Assembly (NCBI RefSeq): GCF_004681185.1
Contig: NZ_SRIF01000009.1
Location: 653-64,652, forward strand
Length of the DNA: 64,000 bases
Direction of reading: 5' to 3'
Origin: Haloarcula amylovorans
GTDB lineage: Archaea > Halobacteriota > Halobacteria > Halobacteriales > Haloarculaceae
Made by a program: the position numbers and the translations under genes. How positions within the stretch are numbered: position 1 is the stretch's first letter; the number at the start of each line of letters is the position of its first letter. The notes beneath the pieces were generated by a model. It had not been told where the DNA came from, ran no database searches, and saw nothing but the letters and a program-made list of their open reading frames with translations. Shown here in pieces: positions 16,897 through 23,824 of the stretch.

Positions 16897-17166
16897 ATGC
16901 AGTCCCCCGACCGTTCGATTGTACGAGAGACTGACGCACCGACCGACGCGCCCGTCGAGACGCTGGATGTCGCCGCCGCCGGTCCGCCCGCACCGCTCCG
17001 GCAGACGCTCGAACTGCTGCCGACCCTCGACGACGACGCGGTGCTCGTCCAGTACAACGACCGGGCCCCACAGCACCTCTACCCAAAGCTCGACGACCGA
17101 GGGTACGCCTACGAGACGGTCGAACGAGGCGATTCGGTCGTCACCGTAATCTGGCGGGAACCGTGA
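16897..17166 (+). CDS. DUF2249 domain protein
   Basis: The ATG at 16897 is set by the palindrome spacing (38 bp) and gives 89 residues. The N-terminus is a short acidic tail, followed by the DUF2249 core: ETLDVAAAGPPAPLRQTLEL, DDDAVLVQYNDRAPQHLYP, then the terminal strands YAYETVERGDSVVTVIWRE. DUF2249 is an SirA/TusA-like fold often found beside denitrification and hemerythrin genes; its reaction is not known. The stop overlaps the GTG start of the next gene by 4 nt. It is one of three DUF2249 paralogues in this island. Confidence 0.8.
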   Translation: MQSPDRSIVRETDAPTDAPVETLDVAAAGPPAPLRQTLELLPTLDDDAVLVQYNDRAPQHLYPKLDDRGYAYETVERGDSVVTVIWREP

Positions 17167-17369
17167 CGCGCCAGTCGCCAGTGGCGGACGGTGAGCCGTC
17201 CCGGCGACGCGACCAGGCGGAAACCGTCCGCGACGAGGCCGTCGAACGCGCGTGCTCGCAGCTGCAGGCGCACGGTTCGGTCTCCGCGGAACAGCGGGCC
17301 GTCGTCGAAGAGCTGGCTGATCGCCTTCTCGAACGGCTGCTCCCGCTCTCGCTCGCTCTCCGGCAGTAG
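17163..17369 (+). CDS. Small protein resembling the GluTR (HemA) C-terminal dimerisation domain
   Basis: This 68-residue helical protein has the pattern RDEAVERACSQLQAHGSVSA and QRAVVEELADRLLERLLPL, which matches the C-terminal dimerisation helices of glutamyl-tRNA reductase, without any catalytic or NADPH domain. The GTG start overlaps the DUF2249 stop (GTGA). A role in modulating tetrapyrrole synthesis would fit the neighbouring ahb genes, but this is inferred from resemblance and position. Confidence 0.5.
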   Translation: MTRQSPVADGEPSRRRDQAETVRDEAVERACSQLQAHGSVSAEQRAVVEELADRLLERLLPLSLALRQ

Positions 17370-17429
17370 CGAGCGCTCGCGAAAAGTCGCCGAACTCGAC
17401 GGCAGCGAGACCGGGTCGCCGACCAGCGC

Positions 17430-17735
17430 CTACGCCTTCGCAAGTACGACGAGCGCTCGCGCGTCCGTGACCGCTTCGGGCGATATCTGGCAGTCGCCGT
17501 CGAAGCGGAGAACGTCCCCCGCCGAGAGGTCGTGCGTCTCCTCGTCGAGGGTGAGCGCGATTTCGCCGTCGAGGACGTGAAAGAGAATCTGGCGCTCCGG
17601 GTGGTCGTGGGGCGGCACACGCTGGTCCGCCGAGAGAGACAGGTGAACAGTGCGGGGCTCGCCCTCGAACAGCGCCGCCCGTCCCTCTTCGTCCGCCGCA
17701 TCGACGTTCGCTCGTTCGACGTCCATCCGACTCAC
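17430..17735 (-). CDS. Cupin domain protein 1
   Basis: This 101-residue single-domain cupin has the metal-binding motif VPPHDHPERQILFHVLDGE (two His, Glu/Gln, later His absent or shifted) and the second motif LSAGDVLRFDGDCQIS. It starts with GTG at 17733-17735, overlapping the stop of the upstream DUF2249 gene, so the two are co-translated from the 18006 promoter. It possibly senses or binds a metal or small ligand; the substrate is unknown. Confidence 0.7.
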   Translation of the reverse strand: MSRMDVERANVDAADEEGRAALFEGEPRTVHLSLSADQRVPPHDHPERQILFHVLDGEIALTLDEETHDLSAGDVLRFDGDCQISPEAVTDARALVVLAKA

Positions 17736-17965
17736 TCTTTTGGGAGCGTCGCGACGAACTTTCCGGCGTCACGCCGCTCGCAGGTGTAGTTCTCGGCGTC
17801 GAACGCCTCGACTTCGGCCTGGAACTCGTAGAACAGCGGTTTCGGTTCGTGGTCGTTGACGATTTCCAGAGCGGTGCCGCTGTCGAGTGCCTCGAACGCC
17901 GCGTGAATCATCGGGTGGCGTTCGGGCGGCGGAACGTCGCGCAGATCGAGCGTGGTTTCCGGCAT
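17732..17965 (-). CDS. DUF2249 domain protein (second copy)
   Basis: The ATG at 17963-17965 (77 residues) begins the conserved core directly: TTLDLRDVPPPERHPMIHAA, then SGTALEIVNDHEPKPLFYEF and a terminal KFVATLP strand. The EIVNDHEPKPL block is the DUF2249 signature. It is transcribed from the site at 18006-18017 (40-bp spacer) and followed by a cupin in the same operon, so a DUF2249/cupin pair is expected to act together. Confidence 0.8.
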   Translation of the reverse strand: MPETTLDLRDVPPPERHPMIHAAFEALDSGTALEIVNDHEPKPLFYEFQAEVEAFDAENYTCERRDAGKFVATLPKE

Positions 17966-18005
17966 GCGACCGGAGATACCGCCCCAGCACCGGAGACGAT
18001 TGCTG

Positions 18006-18017
18006 CGGACATGTTCG
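18006..18017 (-). promoter_or_regulatory. CGAAC-NN-GTTCG-type site upstream of DUF2249 gene 2
   Basis: CGGACATGTTCG (one mismatch in the left half-site) lies 40 bp from the ATG at 17965 on the minus strand. It falls between the DUF2249/cupin operon and the 3' end of the next cupin gene. Confidence 0.6.
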
Positions 18018-18033
18018 GGTCTGTCGTGATTCC

Positions 18034-18405
18034 TCACGTCTCCGGTTCGAACTCGCCCCGAGCGAGGCCACGTCTGACCGGGTCGTGCGCGGCGTCGTCC
18101 GGTGGCGGCGCGGTCACGAGCGTCGCCGCCAGCTCGGATTCGGCGCGGACCCCGCGGGCCTCGCCCGCCGGGACGACCACGACCGATCCCGGCTCGACGG
18201 AATGCTCGGTCTCGCCCTCGCGCACGATTCCCTCGCCTTCGTGGACCGTGATGGCCACGTCACTGTCGGGCGCGTGGACGGGGATGAACTGGCCGGGATG
18301 GAAGTAGCCCATGACCACTTTCTGCGCCGCCGACTCTGCGAGGACGTGTGCGCGGAATCGGTCGTCGTCGAACTCGCGTTCGCTGTCGAAATCTGTCGCG
18401 ACCAT
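18034..18405 (-). CDS. Cupin domain protein 2
   Basis: ATG at 18403-18405 (123 residues; preferred to a TTG at 18414 because of the 37-bp palindrome spacing). The cupin motifs are GYFHPGQFIPVHAPDSDVAI (then a GEG turn) and VEPGSVVVVPAGEARGVRAE. A short Pro/Asp-rich tail follows. It differs in sequence from the 17430 cupin and belongs to its own transcription unit, divergent from the MIP18-like gene. Ligand unknown. Confidence 0.75.
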   Translation of the reverse strand: MVATDFDSEREFDDDRFRAHVLAESAAQKVVMGYFHPGQFIPVHAPDSDVAITVHEGEGIVREGETEHSVEPGSVVVVPAGEARGVRAESELAATLVTAPPPDDAAHDPVRRGLARGEFEPET

Positions 18406-18442
18406 ACCGAGCAATCGTCGCCCGTCCGCCTCCCGATTGCCC

Positions 18443-18454
18443 CGAACACGTTCG
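18443..18454. promoter_or_regulatory. Shared CGAAC-NN-GTTCG site of a divergent gene pair
   Basis: CGAACACGTTCG lies 37 bp from the cupin ATG on the left and 38 bp from the ATG at 18493 on the right, so a single palindrome serves two opposite promoters at the canonical spacing. Confidence 0.7.
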
Positions 18455-18492
18455 GGGGCAGAGATAGACGCGGCGCTGCCGAACCGTCATCC

Positions 18493-19032
18493 ATGAATCT
18501 CCCGCGACCGTTCGCGACGGGCGGTGACGAGACGTTCGACGATTACGACGAGTTCGTCGCCGACCACCTCCCAGACTCCGGGCCGTTTCTCGCAGGCAAC
18601 GACGTACTGAGCGGCCGGGAACACGCCGCATTTCATCGCCTCGTGCGCGAGTGTTTCGAGGAGTGCGGCGTCTACGACGTCACCTTCGGCTACAACCTGG
18701 CCCGGCTCAATCTCGATCGCCGTCACCCCGACGCTGGCTTCCGCTACGCGCGGGAGGCCGACGACCCGTCGGTCCTCCGCGCGGAGTTCACGCCAACGAC
18801 GGAGTTCTGCCCGCAGAGCGACACGCTCACGCTCGGCGCGTTCCGGGCGTGGAACGGGACTCTCGAACGCCACGAGTACGACCTCGTGCGCGTCCGAACG
18901 GCACCGATGCACCAGCAGGCGGTCGCCATCAACGAGCGATTACGCCACCAGGAAGAACAGTTCCAGGCGACGGGCGACCTGTCGACCAGCGACGGGAGCA
19001 TCGGCGGGCTGTCCGGCGACACCCCCTTCTGA
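18493..19032 (+). CDS. Conserved haloarchaeal protein, possibly MIP18/DUF59-like
   Basis: The 179-residue cytosolic protein starts at the ATG 38 bp after the shared palindrome. The segment VRAEFTPTTEFCPQSDTLTLG-like (seen as FTPTTEFCPQSDTLTLG) with one conserved Cys recalls the CP loop of MIP18/SufT proteins in Fe-S cluster assembly; the following helix-rich C-terminus (HQQAVAINERLRHQEEQFQA) is acidic. It could help insert Fe-S clusters into the radical SAM or respiratory enzymes. The family assignment is tentative. Confidence 0.45.
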   Translation: MNLPRPFATGGDETFDDYDEFVADHLPDSGPFLAGNDVLSGREHAAFHRLVRECFEECGVYDVTFGYNLARLNLDRRHPDAGFRYAREADDPSVLRAEFTPTTEFCPQSDTLTLGAFRAWNGTLERHEYDLVRVRTAPMHQQAVAINERLRHQEEQFQATGDLSTSDGSIGGLSGDTPF

Positions 19033-19057
19033 CCGCTCACTCACAGCGTCGACGCAC

Positions 19058-20410
19058 TCACTCTCGGTCCAGTAACGCCCGCGCCCGAGTCGGGGAGTAC
19101 CTGCCGAGGAGAAGGCTCCCGACCGAGTGCTGGCTGTGATTTCGGAGCACGGACCGCATGTTCACGGCGAAGGCGACGACGCCGAGACCGACGAGTACGC
19201 CGCCGACGCCGCGGAGCGACCCCGCGACTCGGACGAGATCCGCCACGGCGAGAAGCGCCGTGCCGCTGACTAGTAACGCCGCGTCCGCGGCAGCGAGCTT
19301 GCTGTGGTAGAGGTCATCTATCATGGGTACGTCCTCGAACCCCAGTAGGTCGCTGTATCGGTGGACCCAGACGACGAACGGAACGACGTGATAGAGCGTC
19401 CCGAGGACGACGAACCCGATGGTCCCGAGGACGAGGAGGTGCGTGGTCCCCGGCCCGCCCAGCAGATGCGTCCGTGCGAGCGGCTCGGTCGCCCACGCTG
19501 GGACGGTCAGGAGCGCCCACGACGAGAGCGACGCCGCGACGACGGCGTATCGCGTGTGCATCGGCGTCCACTCGACTCGCATCTCCGAGAGTTTGCGGGC
19601 GAGTATCGTCCCGACCGAGAGCGCGGCGAGACAGACGAGCAGTCCGCCGAGCGAGGCGACCGGCTCCCAGTCGGCGAACCGACCGATAGCCAGAAGCGCG
19701 ACGCCGACCGGATGACCGACTTCTTCGATTCGCTTGAGAGAGGTGTCGATACCGTGGAGTTCGGTCTGGGTGAACATCGTCCCGAGTTGGTACAGCGCGC
19801 CGTAGACCGTCGTGAGCACCGCGCCGAAGACGGCCAGCGTCGCGTGTGCCAGCACGACGTTCGACCGGCTCACCGCGTACTGAGCGAGGACCGGTCGAGT
19901 GAAATCGACGGCGAGCACGAATCCGAACGTGGTGAAGACGAGAAAGAACCCCAGCGAGAGGGCGAAGTGTCGCTCCGTGACGTCGAGACGGTCGACGCGG
20001 GCCAGCGTCCGACCGACGTTGTAGACGAACACCCAGAACCCGACGAGCATCACTCCTCCGAACACGGGTAACACGGAAAGCGCGCCGAGGAGGAGCGCGG
20101 CGACGAACCCGGTGAGTCCGACAGCGACGAGCGCGAGTTGGAGCGTCGCCAGTCGGCGCGAGTGAAGCGGGACGCCCGACCAGACGGGAACGAACTGCGT
20201 CATCGCGCCCAGTATCGTGACACAGACCCAGCCGACCAGAAACAGGTGGACGAGCGCGAGACGCCCCAGTCCGGGCACGACGCCGCCGACCAGACCGATG
20301 CCGACGAGCGAACCCGCCAACAGCGCGGTCAGCCCGACCCAGAAGTGGCGGAGCGGAACGGTCATCGGCGGCTGTAGATCGGTGTCGACGCTACCGGGAA
20401 TGGCGGCCAT
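19058..20410 (-). CDS. Polytopic NnrS / heme-copper-oxidase-subunit-I-like membrane protein
   Basis: The start was set to the ATG at 20408-20410 (450 residues), because the longer frame's first ATG lies inside the regulatory palindrome. About 12 hydrophobic helices carry conserved histidines: LALVHLFLVGWV, VVLAHATLAVFGA, ARTHLLGGPGTTHLLVLG, LGTLYHVVPFVVWVHRYS. This resembles NnrS-type proteins or a divergent heme-copper oxidase core. It may handle NO or heme/copper during denitrification. The palindrome at 20449 is 38 bp upstream, placing it firmly in the island regulon. Confidence 0.65.
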   Translation of the reverse strand: MAAIPGSVDTDLQPPMTVPLRHFWVGLTALLAGSLVGIGLVGGVVPGLGRLALVHLFLVGWVCVTILGAMTQFVPVWSGVPLHSRRLATLQLALVAVGLTGFVAALLLGALSVLPVFGGVMLVGFWVFVYNVGRTLARVDRLDVTERHFALSLGFFLVFTTFGFVLAVDFTRPVLAQYAVSRSNVVLAHATLAVFGAVLTTVYGALYQLGTMFTQTELHGIDTSLKRIEEVGHPVGVALLAIGRFADWEPVASLGGLLVCLAALSVGTILARKLSEMRVEWTPMHTRYAVVAASLSSWALLTVPAWATEPLARTHLLGGPGTTHLLVLGTIGFVVLGTLYHVVPFVVWVHRYSDLLGFEDVPMIDDLYHSKLAAADAALLVSGTALLAVADLVRVAGSLRGVGGVLVGLGVVAFAVNMRSVLRNHSQHSVGSLLLGRYSPTRARALLDRE

Positions 20411-20448
20411 AGCTCCCGATTCGGGCGAGACTGCCCTCTCGGTGTCTC

Positions 20449-20460
20449 CGAACATGTTCG
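20449..20460 (-). promoter_or_regulatory. CGAAC-NN-GTTCG site upstream of the NnrS-like gene
   Basis: CGAACATGTTCG is a perfect 12-bp palindrome exactly 38 bp from the ATG at 20410. It contains an ATG that a gene finder could mistake for the start codon. Confidence 0.75.
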
Positions 20461-20520
20461 TGTCCCATGTCGGTGGACGCTCCGGTAGGGGCGACGGTGC
20501 CGATTCGGTCGTACTGGGAG

Positions 20521-20826
20521 TTACTCGACGTGGACCCTCGTGACGTGGCCGCCGCAACCGCACCGCTCGACGTACTCGTATTCGATGGTGTCACCGTACG
20601 TCGTTTCGAGGTGGGAATAGAGGTACTCCTTCGGATGCCCGTGCGCGCCGTGTGTGACGAGGTTGACGTGGTGACCCAGTGTCGTGTGTTCGACGGCGTC
20701 GATGGCGTGGGCGAGGACGAGAGAGCGCTCCGCCGCGTGGTGGGGCTCCTCTAAGTTCGCCGACCAGGAGTTGTCGTGGACGCGGTCGGTTATCGGTTCG
20801 ACGTCGCCGCTGGAGACATCACTCAT
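20521..20826 (-). CDS. CGCGG-family candidate radical-SAM-modified peptide/protein
   Basis: ATG at 20824-20826 gives 101 residues. The protein is His-rich (NLEEPHHAAERSLVLAHAID, LGHHVNLVTHGAHGHPKEYL) and ends in CGCGGHVTRVHVE, the hallmark of the CGCGG family that public annotation lists as putative rSAM-modified RiPPs. It has no signal peptide. The CxC plus histidines could also simply bind a metal. The palindrome at 20865 lies exactly 38 bp upstream. The nearest radical SAM genes are 4.7 kb away (14985) and beyond, not adjacent. Confidence 0.7.
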   Translation of the reverse strand: MSDVSSGDVEPITDRVHDNSWSANLEEPHHAAERSLVLAHAIDAVEHTTLGHHVNLVTHGAHGHPKEYLYSHLETTYGDTIEYEYVERCGCGGHVTRVHVE

Positions 20827-20864
20827 AGCTAGACGCGGGAACTCGGACAGGGAGAACACTCGCC

Positions 20865-20876
20865 CGAACGTGTTCG
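20865..20876 (-). promoter_or_regulatory. CGAAC-NN-GTTCG site upstream of the CGCGG gene
   Basis: CGAACGTGTTCG is squeezed between the stop of the SRPBCC gene (20879) and the CGCGG gene, 38 bp from its ATG. The CGCGG gene therefore has its own promoter although it follows another minus-strand gene by only 52 bp. Confidence 0.7.
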
Positions 20877-20878
20877 CC

Positions 20879-21292
20879 TCACTCGCACCGCTTCGCGAGG
20901 TAGTCGAACTGGGCGTTCAGTTCGACGCGGCGCTGGCGGTCGATGACGGTGGCATCCAGTAAGGGACCGACGAGACGGGCCTGCAACGCGAAATCGGTCG
21001 TGGCGCTGACCGCGACGCCGTCGTTCGTCTCGGAGATGTCGTACCGAGTGACCATCTCCTCGAAGATGCCATCGCGTTGTTCGTAGGTCAACACCGAATT
21101 CGGGTCGTCGACGACTTCGAGGACCAACTCGATAGTGACGAGACCGACGCTGTTGGTGATAGTGACGACGTCGCCCTCGACGCTCACGTCGTCGAACCCG
21201 CCCGCACGCATGAACTCGCCGACGTCCAGTATCGCCGCGCGCACGCAGTCGGGGTCGGCGTCCAGGTCCCGCGTCACTGTGACGGTTTGCAC
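20879..21292 (-). CDS. SRPBCC (START/Bet v1-like) superfamily protein
   Basis: The start was set at a GTG (21290-21292) giving VQTVTVTRDLDADPDCVRAA, 137 residues. Alternating strands such as VTITNSVGLVTIELVLEVV and MVTRYDISETNDGVAVSA, with a terminal helix (LNAQFDYLAKRCE), fit the SRPBCC ligand-pocket fold. It may bind a hydrophobic cofactor such as a heme or quinone, an inference from fold and context only. A palindrome at 21349 lies 56 bp upstream, farther than usual. Confidence 0.6.
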   Translation of the reverse strand: MQTVTVTRDLDADPDCVRAAILDVGEFMRAGGFDDVSVEGDVVTITNSVGLVTIELVLEVVDDPNSVLTYEQRDGIFEEMVTRYDISETNDGVAVSATTDFALQARLVGPLLDATVIDRQRRVELNAQFDYLAKRCE

Positions 21293-21348
21293 GGGGACGA
21301 CTTCGCGGCCCCCGCAGTCGAAGGTTCCGAAACGGCGCGGACGAGAGG

Positions 21349-21360
21349 CGAACATGTTCG
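21349..21360. promoter_or_regulatory. CGAAC-NN-GTTCG site between the SRPBCC gene and a regulator
   Basis: CGAACATGTTCG is 41 bp from the ATG at 21402 (plus) and 56 bp from the GTG at 21292 (minus). Its spacing to the plus-strand regulator fits the island rule. Confidence 0.7.
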
Positions 21361-21383
21361 GCAATACTCTTGGACGCGTGGGG

Positions 21384-21395
21384 CGAAGATGTTCG
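21384..21395. promoter_or_regulatory. Second, imperfect palindrome overlapping the regulator's start region
   Basis: CGAAGATGTTCG ends only 6 bp before the ATG at 21402. At this position it would block initiation rather than help it, so it may be an autorepression site paired with the activating copy at 21349. Confidence 0.45.
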
Positions 21396-21401
21396 TATAC
21401 A

Positions 21402-22052
21402 ATGCCAGAAGCGAAACTCCGACTGACGATTCCACCGGATATCTGGATCGGCGACATCACTCGGGACCATCCCGAGACGCGGGTGCGAGTGCTCGCAGCG
21501 ATTCCAGATGGGCTGACTGGCGTCGGTCTGGCGGAGGTGACGGGGCCGGGTGCAGCCGCAGTGGTTGCCGAGATGGCAGACGAGGAGGAACTGACCGATT
21601 TCGAGACGCTCCAACACCGAGACGGCGAGGCGCTCGTCCAGTTCGAGACGACGAACCCGCTGCTCCTGTTTCCCGCACGCGGGTCGGGGACGCCGCTCCA
21701 GATGCCGTTCGACATCCAGAATGGCGTGGCCAACTGGGAAGTCACTGCGCCGAACGACCGACTCTCGGCGCTGGGCGAGCAACTGGAGGAGTTCGGCATT
21801 CAGTTTACGGTCGACTACGTCCATCAGCACACGGCGAGCGAGCAGTTGCTGACGGACCGACAGCGGGAACTCGTTCAGACAGCCGTCGAGGAGGGATACT
21901 ACGACACGCCTCGGGGCTGTTCGCTGACCGAACTAGCCGAGACGGTCGGTATTGCCAAATCCTCGTGTAGCGACACGCTCCACCGCGCCGAAGAGACGAT
22001 AATCAAGTCGTTCGTCGAGCGACAGGTCACCGGCGAACCGCCGTCGGCGTGA
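21402..22052 (+). CDS. HTH_10 (Bat-type) transcriptional regulator
   Basis: This 216-residue protein has an N-terminal ~150-residue sensor-like region (beginning LRLTIPPDIWIGDITRDHPE) without a cysteine cluster, and a C-terminal bacterio-opsin-activator-type HTH: LLTDRQRELVQTAVEEGYYD then GCSLTELAETVGIAKSS. The family is typically activators in haloarchaea. It lies in the middle of the regulon with two palindromes in its own promoter and overlaps the convergent NarO-like gene by 26 nt. The ligand is not known; a nitrogen-oxide or redox signal would fit. Confidence 0.8.
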   Translation: MPEAKLRLTIPPDIWIGDITRDHPETRVRVLAAIPDGLTGVGLAEVTGPGAAAVVAEMADEEELTDFETLQHRDGEALVQFETTNPLLLFPARGSGTPLQMPFDIQNGVANWEVTAPNDRLSALGEQLEEFGIQFTVDYVHQHTASEQLLTDRQRELVQTAVEEGYYDTPRGCSLTELAETVGIAKSSCSDTLHRAEETIIKSFVERQVTGEPPSA

Positions 22053-22695
22053 CCGTCTCCTCGGTGCCGAATTGCGCGTCGAACAGTTTGCCGATAGCCG
22101 CCGCCACGTGTTCCGCGAACGTCGAGCGATTGATACCCAGCGTGTCGGCGACCTCGCCGGCGTTGGCCCCTTTCGGGTACTCGAAGTACCCCATCTCGTA
22201 GGCAGTCTGCACGACATCGCGCTGGCGGTCGGTGAGTCTCTTTCCAGAGAACGACCCCCCGTCATCGTCTGCGTCCCCCACGGTCGTCAGCCGTCGGACG
22301 TTGACGCCGTCGAACGCCGCCCGGAGTCGCTCGACGACCGTTCGCACCGTCGCCAGTTCCTCGACGACGACGGTCACGAAGAGCGTCCCGTCCTCGGCTC
22401 GGATGTCGGTCGCGGGACCGGCTATCCGTTCGATGATCTCACAGACGCAGTCGCTCGCTGGGTCGCGCTCGAAGCGGTATATCGTCTCTGAATCGGTAGT
22501 AGCAACCACGTCGATACCTGGAATGGCCTCCTCGACTGACGCGTGCGCGGGGAGCCTGAACTCCTCGGTGATAACGCCATCACCGCGGAGTGACGTGCGG
22601 GCGACGTCCGTGACTCGCTCGCCCGACCGGTCCGAGGCTTTCGCGACCGGACAGCGACCAGGGGTGCCGACTGCGAACTCGACTACGAGTCCCAT
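22027..22695 (-). CDS. narO: NarO-like cysteine-containing HTH_10 regulator
   Basis: ATG at 22693-22695 (222 residues) is 38 bp from a palindrome. The N-terminal half has Cys15 (GRCPVAK) and a C83-x-C85 pair (DCVCEII), recalling the cysteine-rich sensor of haloarchaeal NarO, the oxygen-responsive activator of denitrification genes. A fourth Cys seven residues further on, which I recall from NarO, is a Gly here (position 93). The C-terminal HTH reads RLTDRQRDVVQTAYEMGYFE then ANAGEVADTLGINRST. It is the best candidate to bind the CGAAC-NN-GTTCG sites and control its own gene. Confidence 0.65.
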   Translation of the reverse strand: MGLVVEFAVGTPGRCPVAKASDRSGERVTDVARTSLRGDGVITEEFRLPAHASVEEAIPGIDVVATTDSETIYRFERDPASDCVCEIIERIAGPATDIRAEDGTLFVTVVVEELATVRTVVERLRAAFDGVNVRRLTTVGDADDDGGSFSGKRLTDRQRDVVQTAYEMGYFEYPKGANAGEVADTLGINRSTFAEHVAAAIGKLFDAQFGTEETVTPTAVRR

Positions 22696-22733
22696 ACGCC
22701 GAGCTACGCCGCTACCGACGAAGTGGCCGGCGG

Positions 22734-22745
22734 CGAACATGTTCG
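22734..22745 (-). promoter_or_regulatory. CGAAC-NN-GTTCG site upstream of the NarO-like gene
   Basis: CGAACATGTTCG, exactly 38 bp from the ATG at 22695, lies in the 74-bp gap after cysK. It suggests autoregulation of the regulator. Confidence 0.75.
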
Positions 22746-22769
22746 GGATCCGGTAACGCGGTCGAGGTA

Positions 22770-23675
22770 CTACGCGAAGAGCTCGGTCGAGAGGTATCGT
22801 TCGCCAGTGTCTGGAAGGACGACGACGACAGCTTCGTCCGGTGCGTCGGTAGCGACTCGCTCGGCGGCCGCGATTGCGGCCCCCGACGAAATCCCGACGA
22901 GCAGTCCCTGTTCACTGGCGAGTTGACGAGCGGCCGCGGCCGCCTCGTCCGACTCGACGGTGTGGACCTCGTCTAACAGTTCGATCCGGAGTACTTCCGG
23001 GACGAACCCGGCACCGATGCCCTGTACCGAGTGGCTCCCCGGCTCGCCGCCCGAGAGCACCGCCGAATCGGCGGGCTCGACGGCGATCGACCGAACGTCG
23101 GCGTCGCGGTCCTCTTTCAGCGCCGCCGAGACGCCTGTGATAGTCCCGCCCGTCCCGACGCCCGCGACGACGGCGTCGACCGCTCCGTCCGTCGCTCTCC
23201 AGATTTCCGGGCCGGTCGTTTCCCGGTGGATGCGGGGATTCGCGAGGTTGGTGAACTGCTGTGGGACGAAACTGTTCTCCCGTTCGTCGGCGATGGCCTC
23301 CGCCGACTCGATGGCTTCGGCCATACCGCCGTCGGCAGACGTGAGGACGAGGTCGGCACCCAGCGCACGGAGGAGGGCGCGCCGCTCCTCGCTCATCGAC
23401 TCCGGCATCGTCAACACGAGGTCGTATCCCTCAGCCGCCGCTGCGACGGCGAGCCCGATGCCGGTGTTACCGCTGGTCGGTTCGACCACCGTCCCGCCCG
23501 GCTCGAGGTGTCCCGCCTCACGGGCTCGTTCGAGCATGGCGACCGCGATCCGGTCCTTCACCGACCCGCCCGGGTTGGCCGCTTCGACCTTGCCGAGCAG
23601 GTTCGGCGCAAACGCGTCGAGTCTCAGCAGGGGCGTTTCGCCGACTAGCTCCGTAACATCGCTGGCTACGTTCAT
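22770..23675 (-). CDS. cysK: Cysteine synthase (O-acetylserine sulfhydrylase type, PLP enzyme)
   Basis: This 301-residue fold-type II PLP enzyme has a PLP lysine in NPGGSVKDRIAVAM, the asparagine/substrate loop VEPTSGNTGIGLA, the glycine-rich phosphate loop GVGTGGTITGVS and the terminal LPDTGERYLST. It makes cysteine from O-acetylserine and sulfide. It has no palindrome of its own and the promoter region (23676-23773) looks ordinary. Placement beside the regulator may serve Fe-S cluster and NosZ CuZ sulfide supply, but this is speculative. Confidence 0.9.
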   Translation of the reverse strand: MNVASDVTELVGETPLLRLDAFAPNLLGKVEAANPGGSVKDRIAVAMLERAREAGHLEPGGTVVEPTSGNTGIGLAVAAAAEGYDLVLTMPESMSEERRALLRALGADLVLTSADGGMAEAIESAEAIADERENSFVPQQFTNLANPRIHRETTGPEIWRATDGAVDAVVAGVGTGGTITGVSAALKEDRDADVRSIAVEPADSAVLSGGEPGSHSVQGIGAGFVPEVLRIELLDEVHTVESDEAAAAARQLASEQGLLVGISSGAAIAAAERVATDAPDEAVVVVLPDTGERYLSTELFA

Positions 23676-23773
23676 CGCACCGTATTTCTCCGCACCGACC
23701 TGTTACCTCCCACCCCCCGGATTGCGGGTATTTAAAACGAGAAATGACCGTATGAAGGCTGGCGGCGGGTGGC

Positions 23774-23785
23774 CGAACCTGTTCG
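23774..23785 (+). promoter_or_regulatory. CGAAC-NN-GTTCG site upstream of DUF2249 gene 3
   Basis: CGAACCTGTTCG lies 39 bp before the ATG at 23825. It is the outermost site of the regulon seen in the window on this side. Confidence 0.7.
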
Positions 23786-23824
23786 GACGAACGGCTACAC
23801 GACTGCGGTACCGACTACCCATCT

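Noticed and set aside
20461..20563. N-terminal extension of the NnrS-like protein up to 20563, and an ATG inside the palindrome at 20449-20460
   Set aside because: The extension is poor coding sequence, and a start inside the regulatory site would break the 38-bp spacing rule seen elsewhere; ATG 20410 fits.
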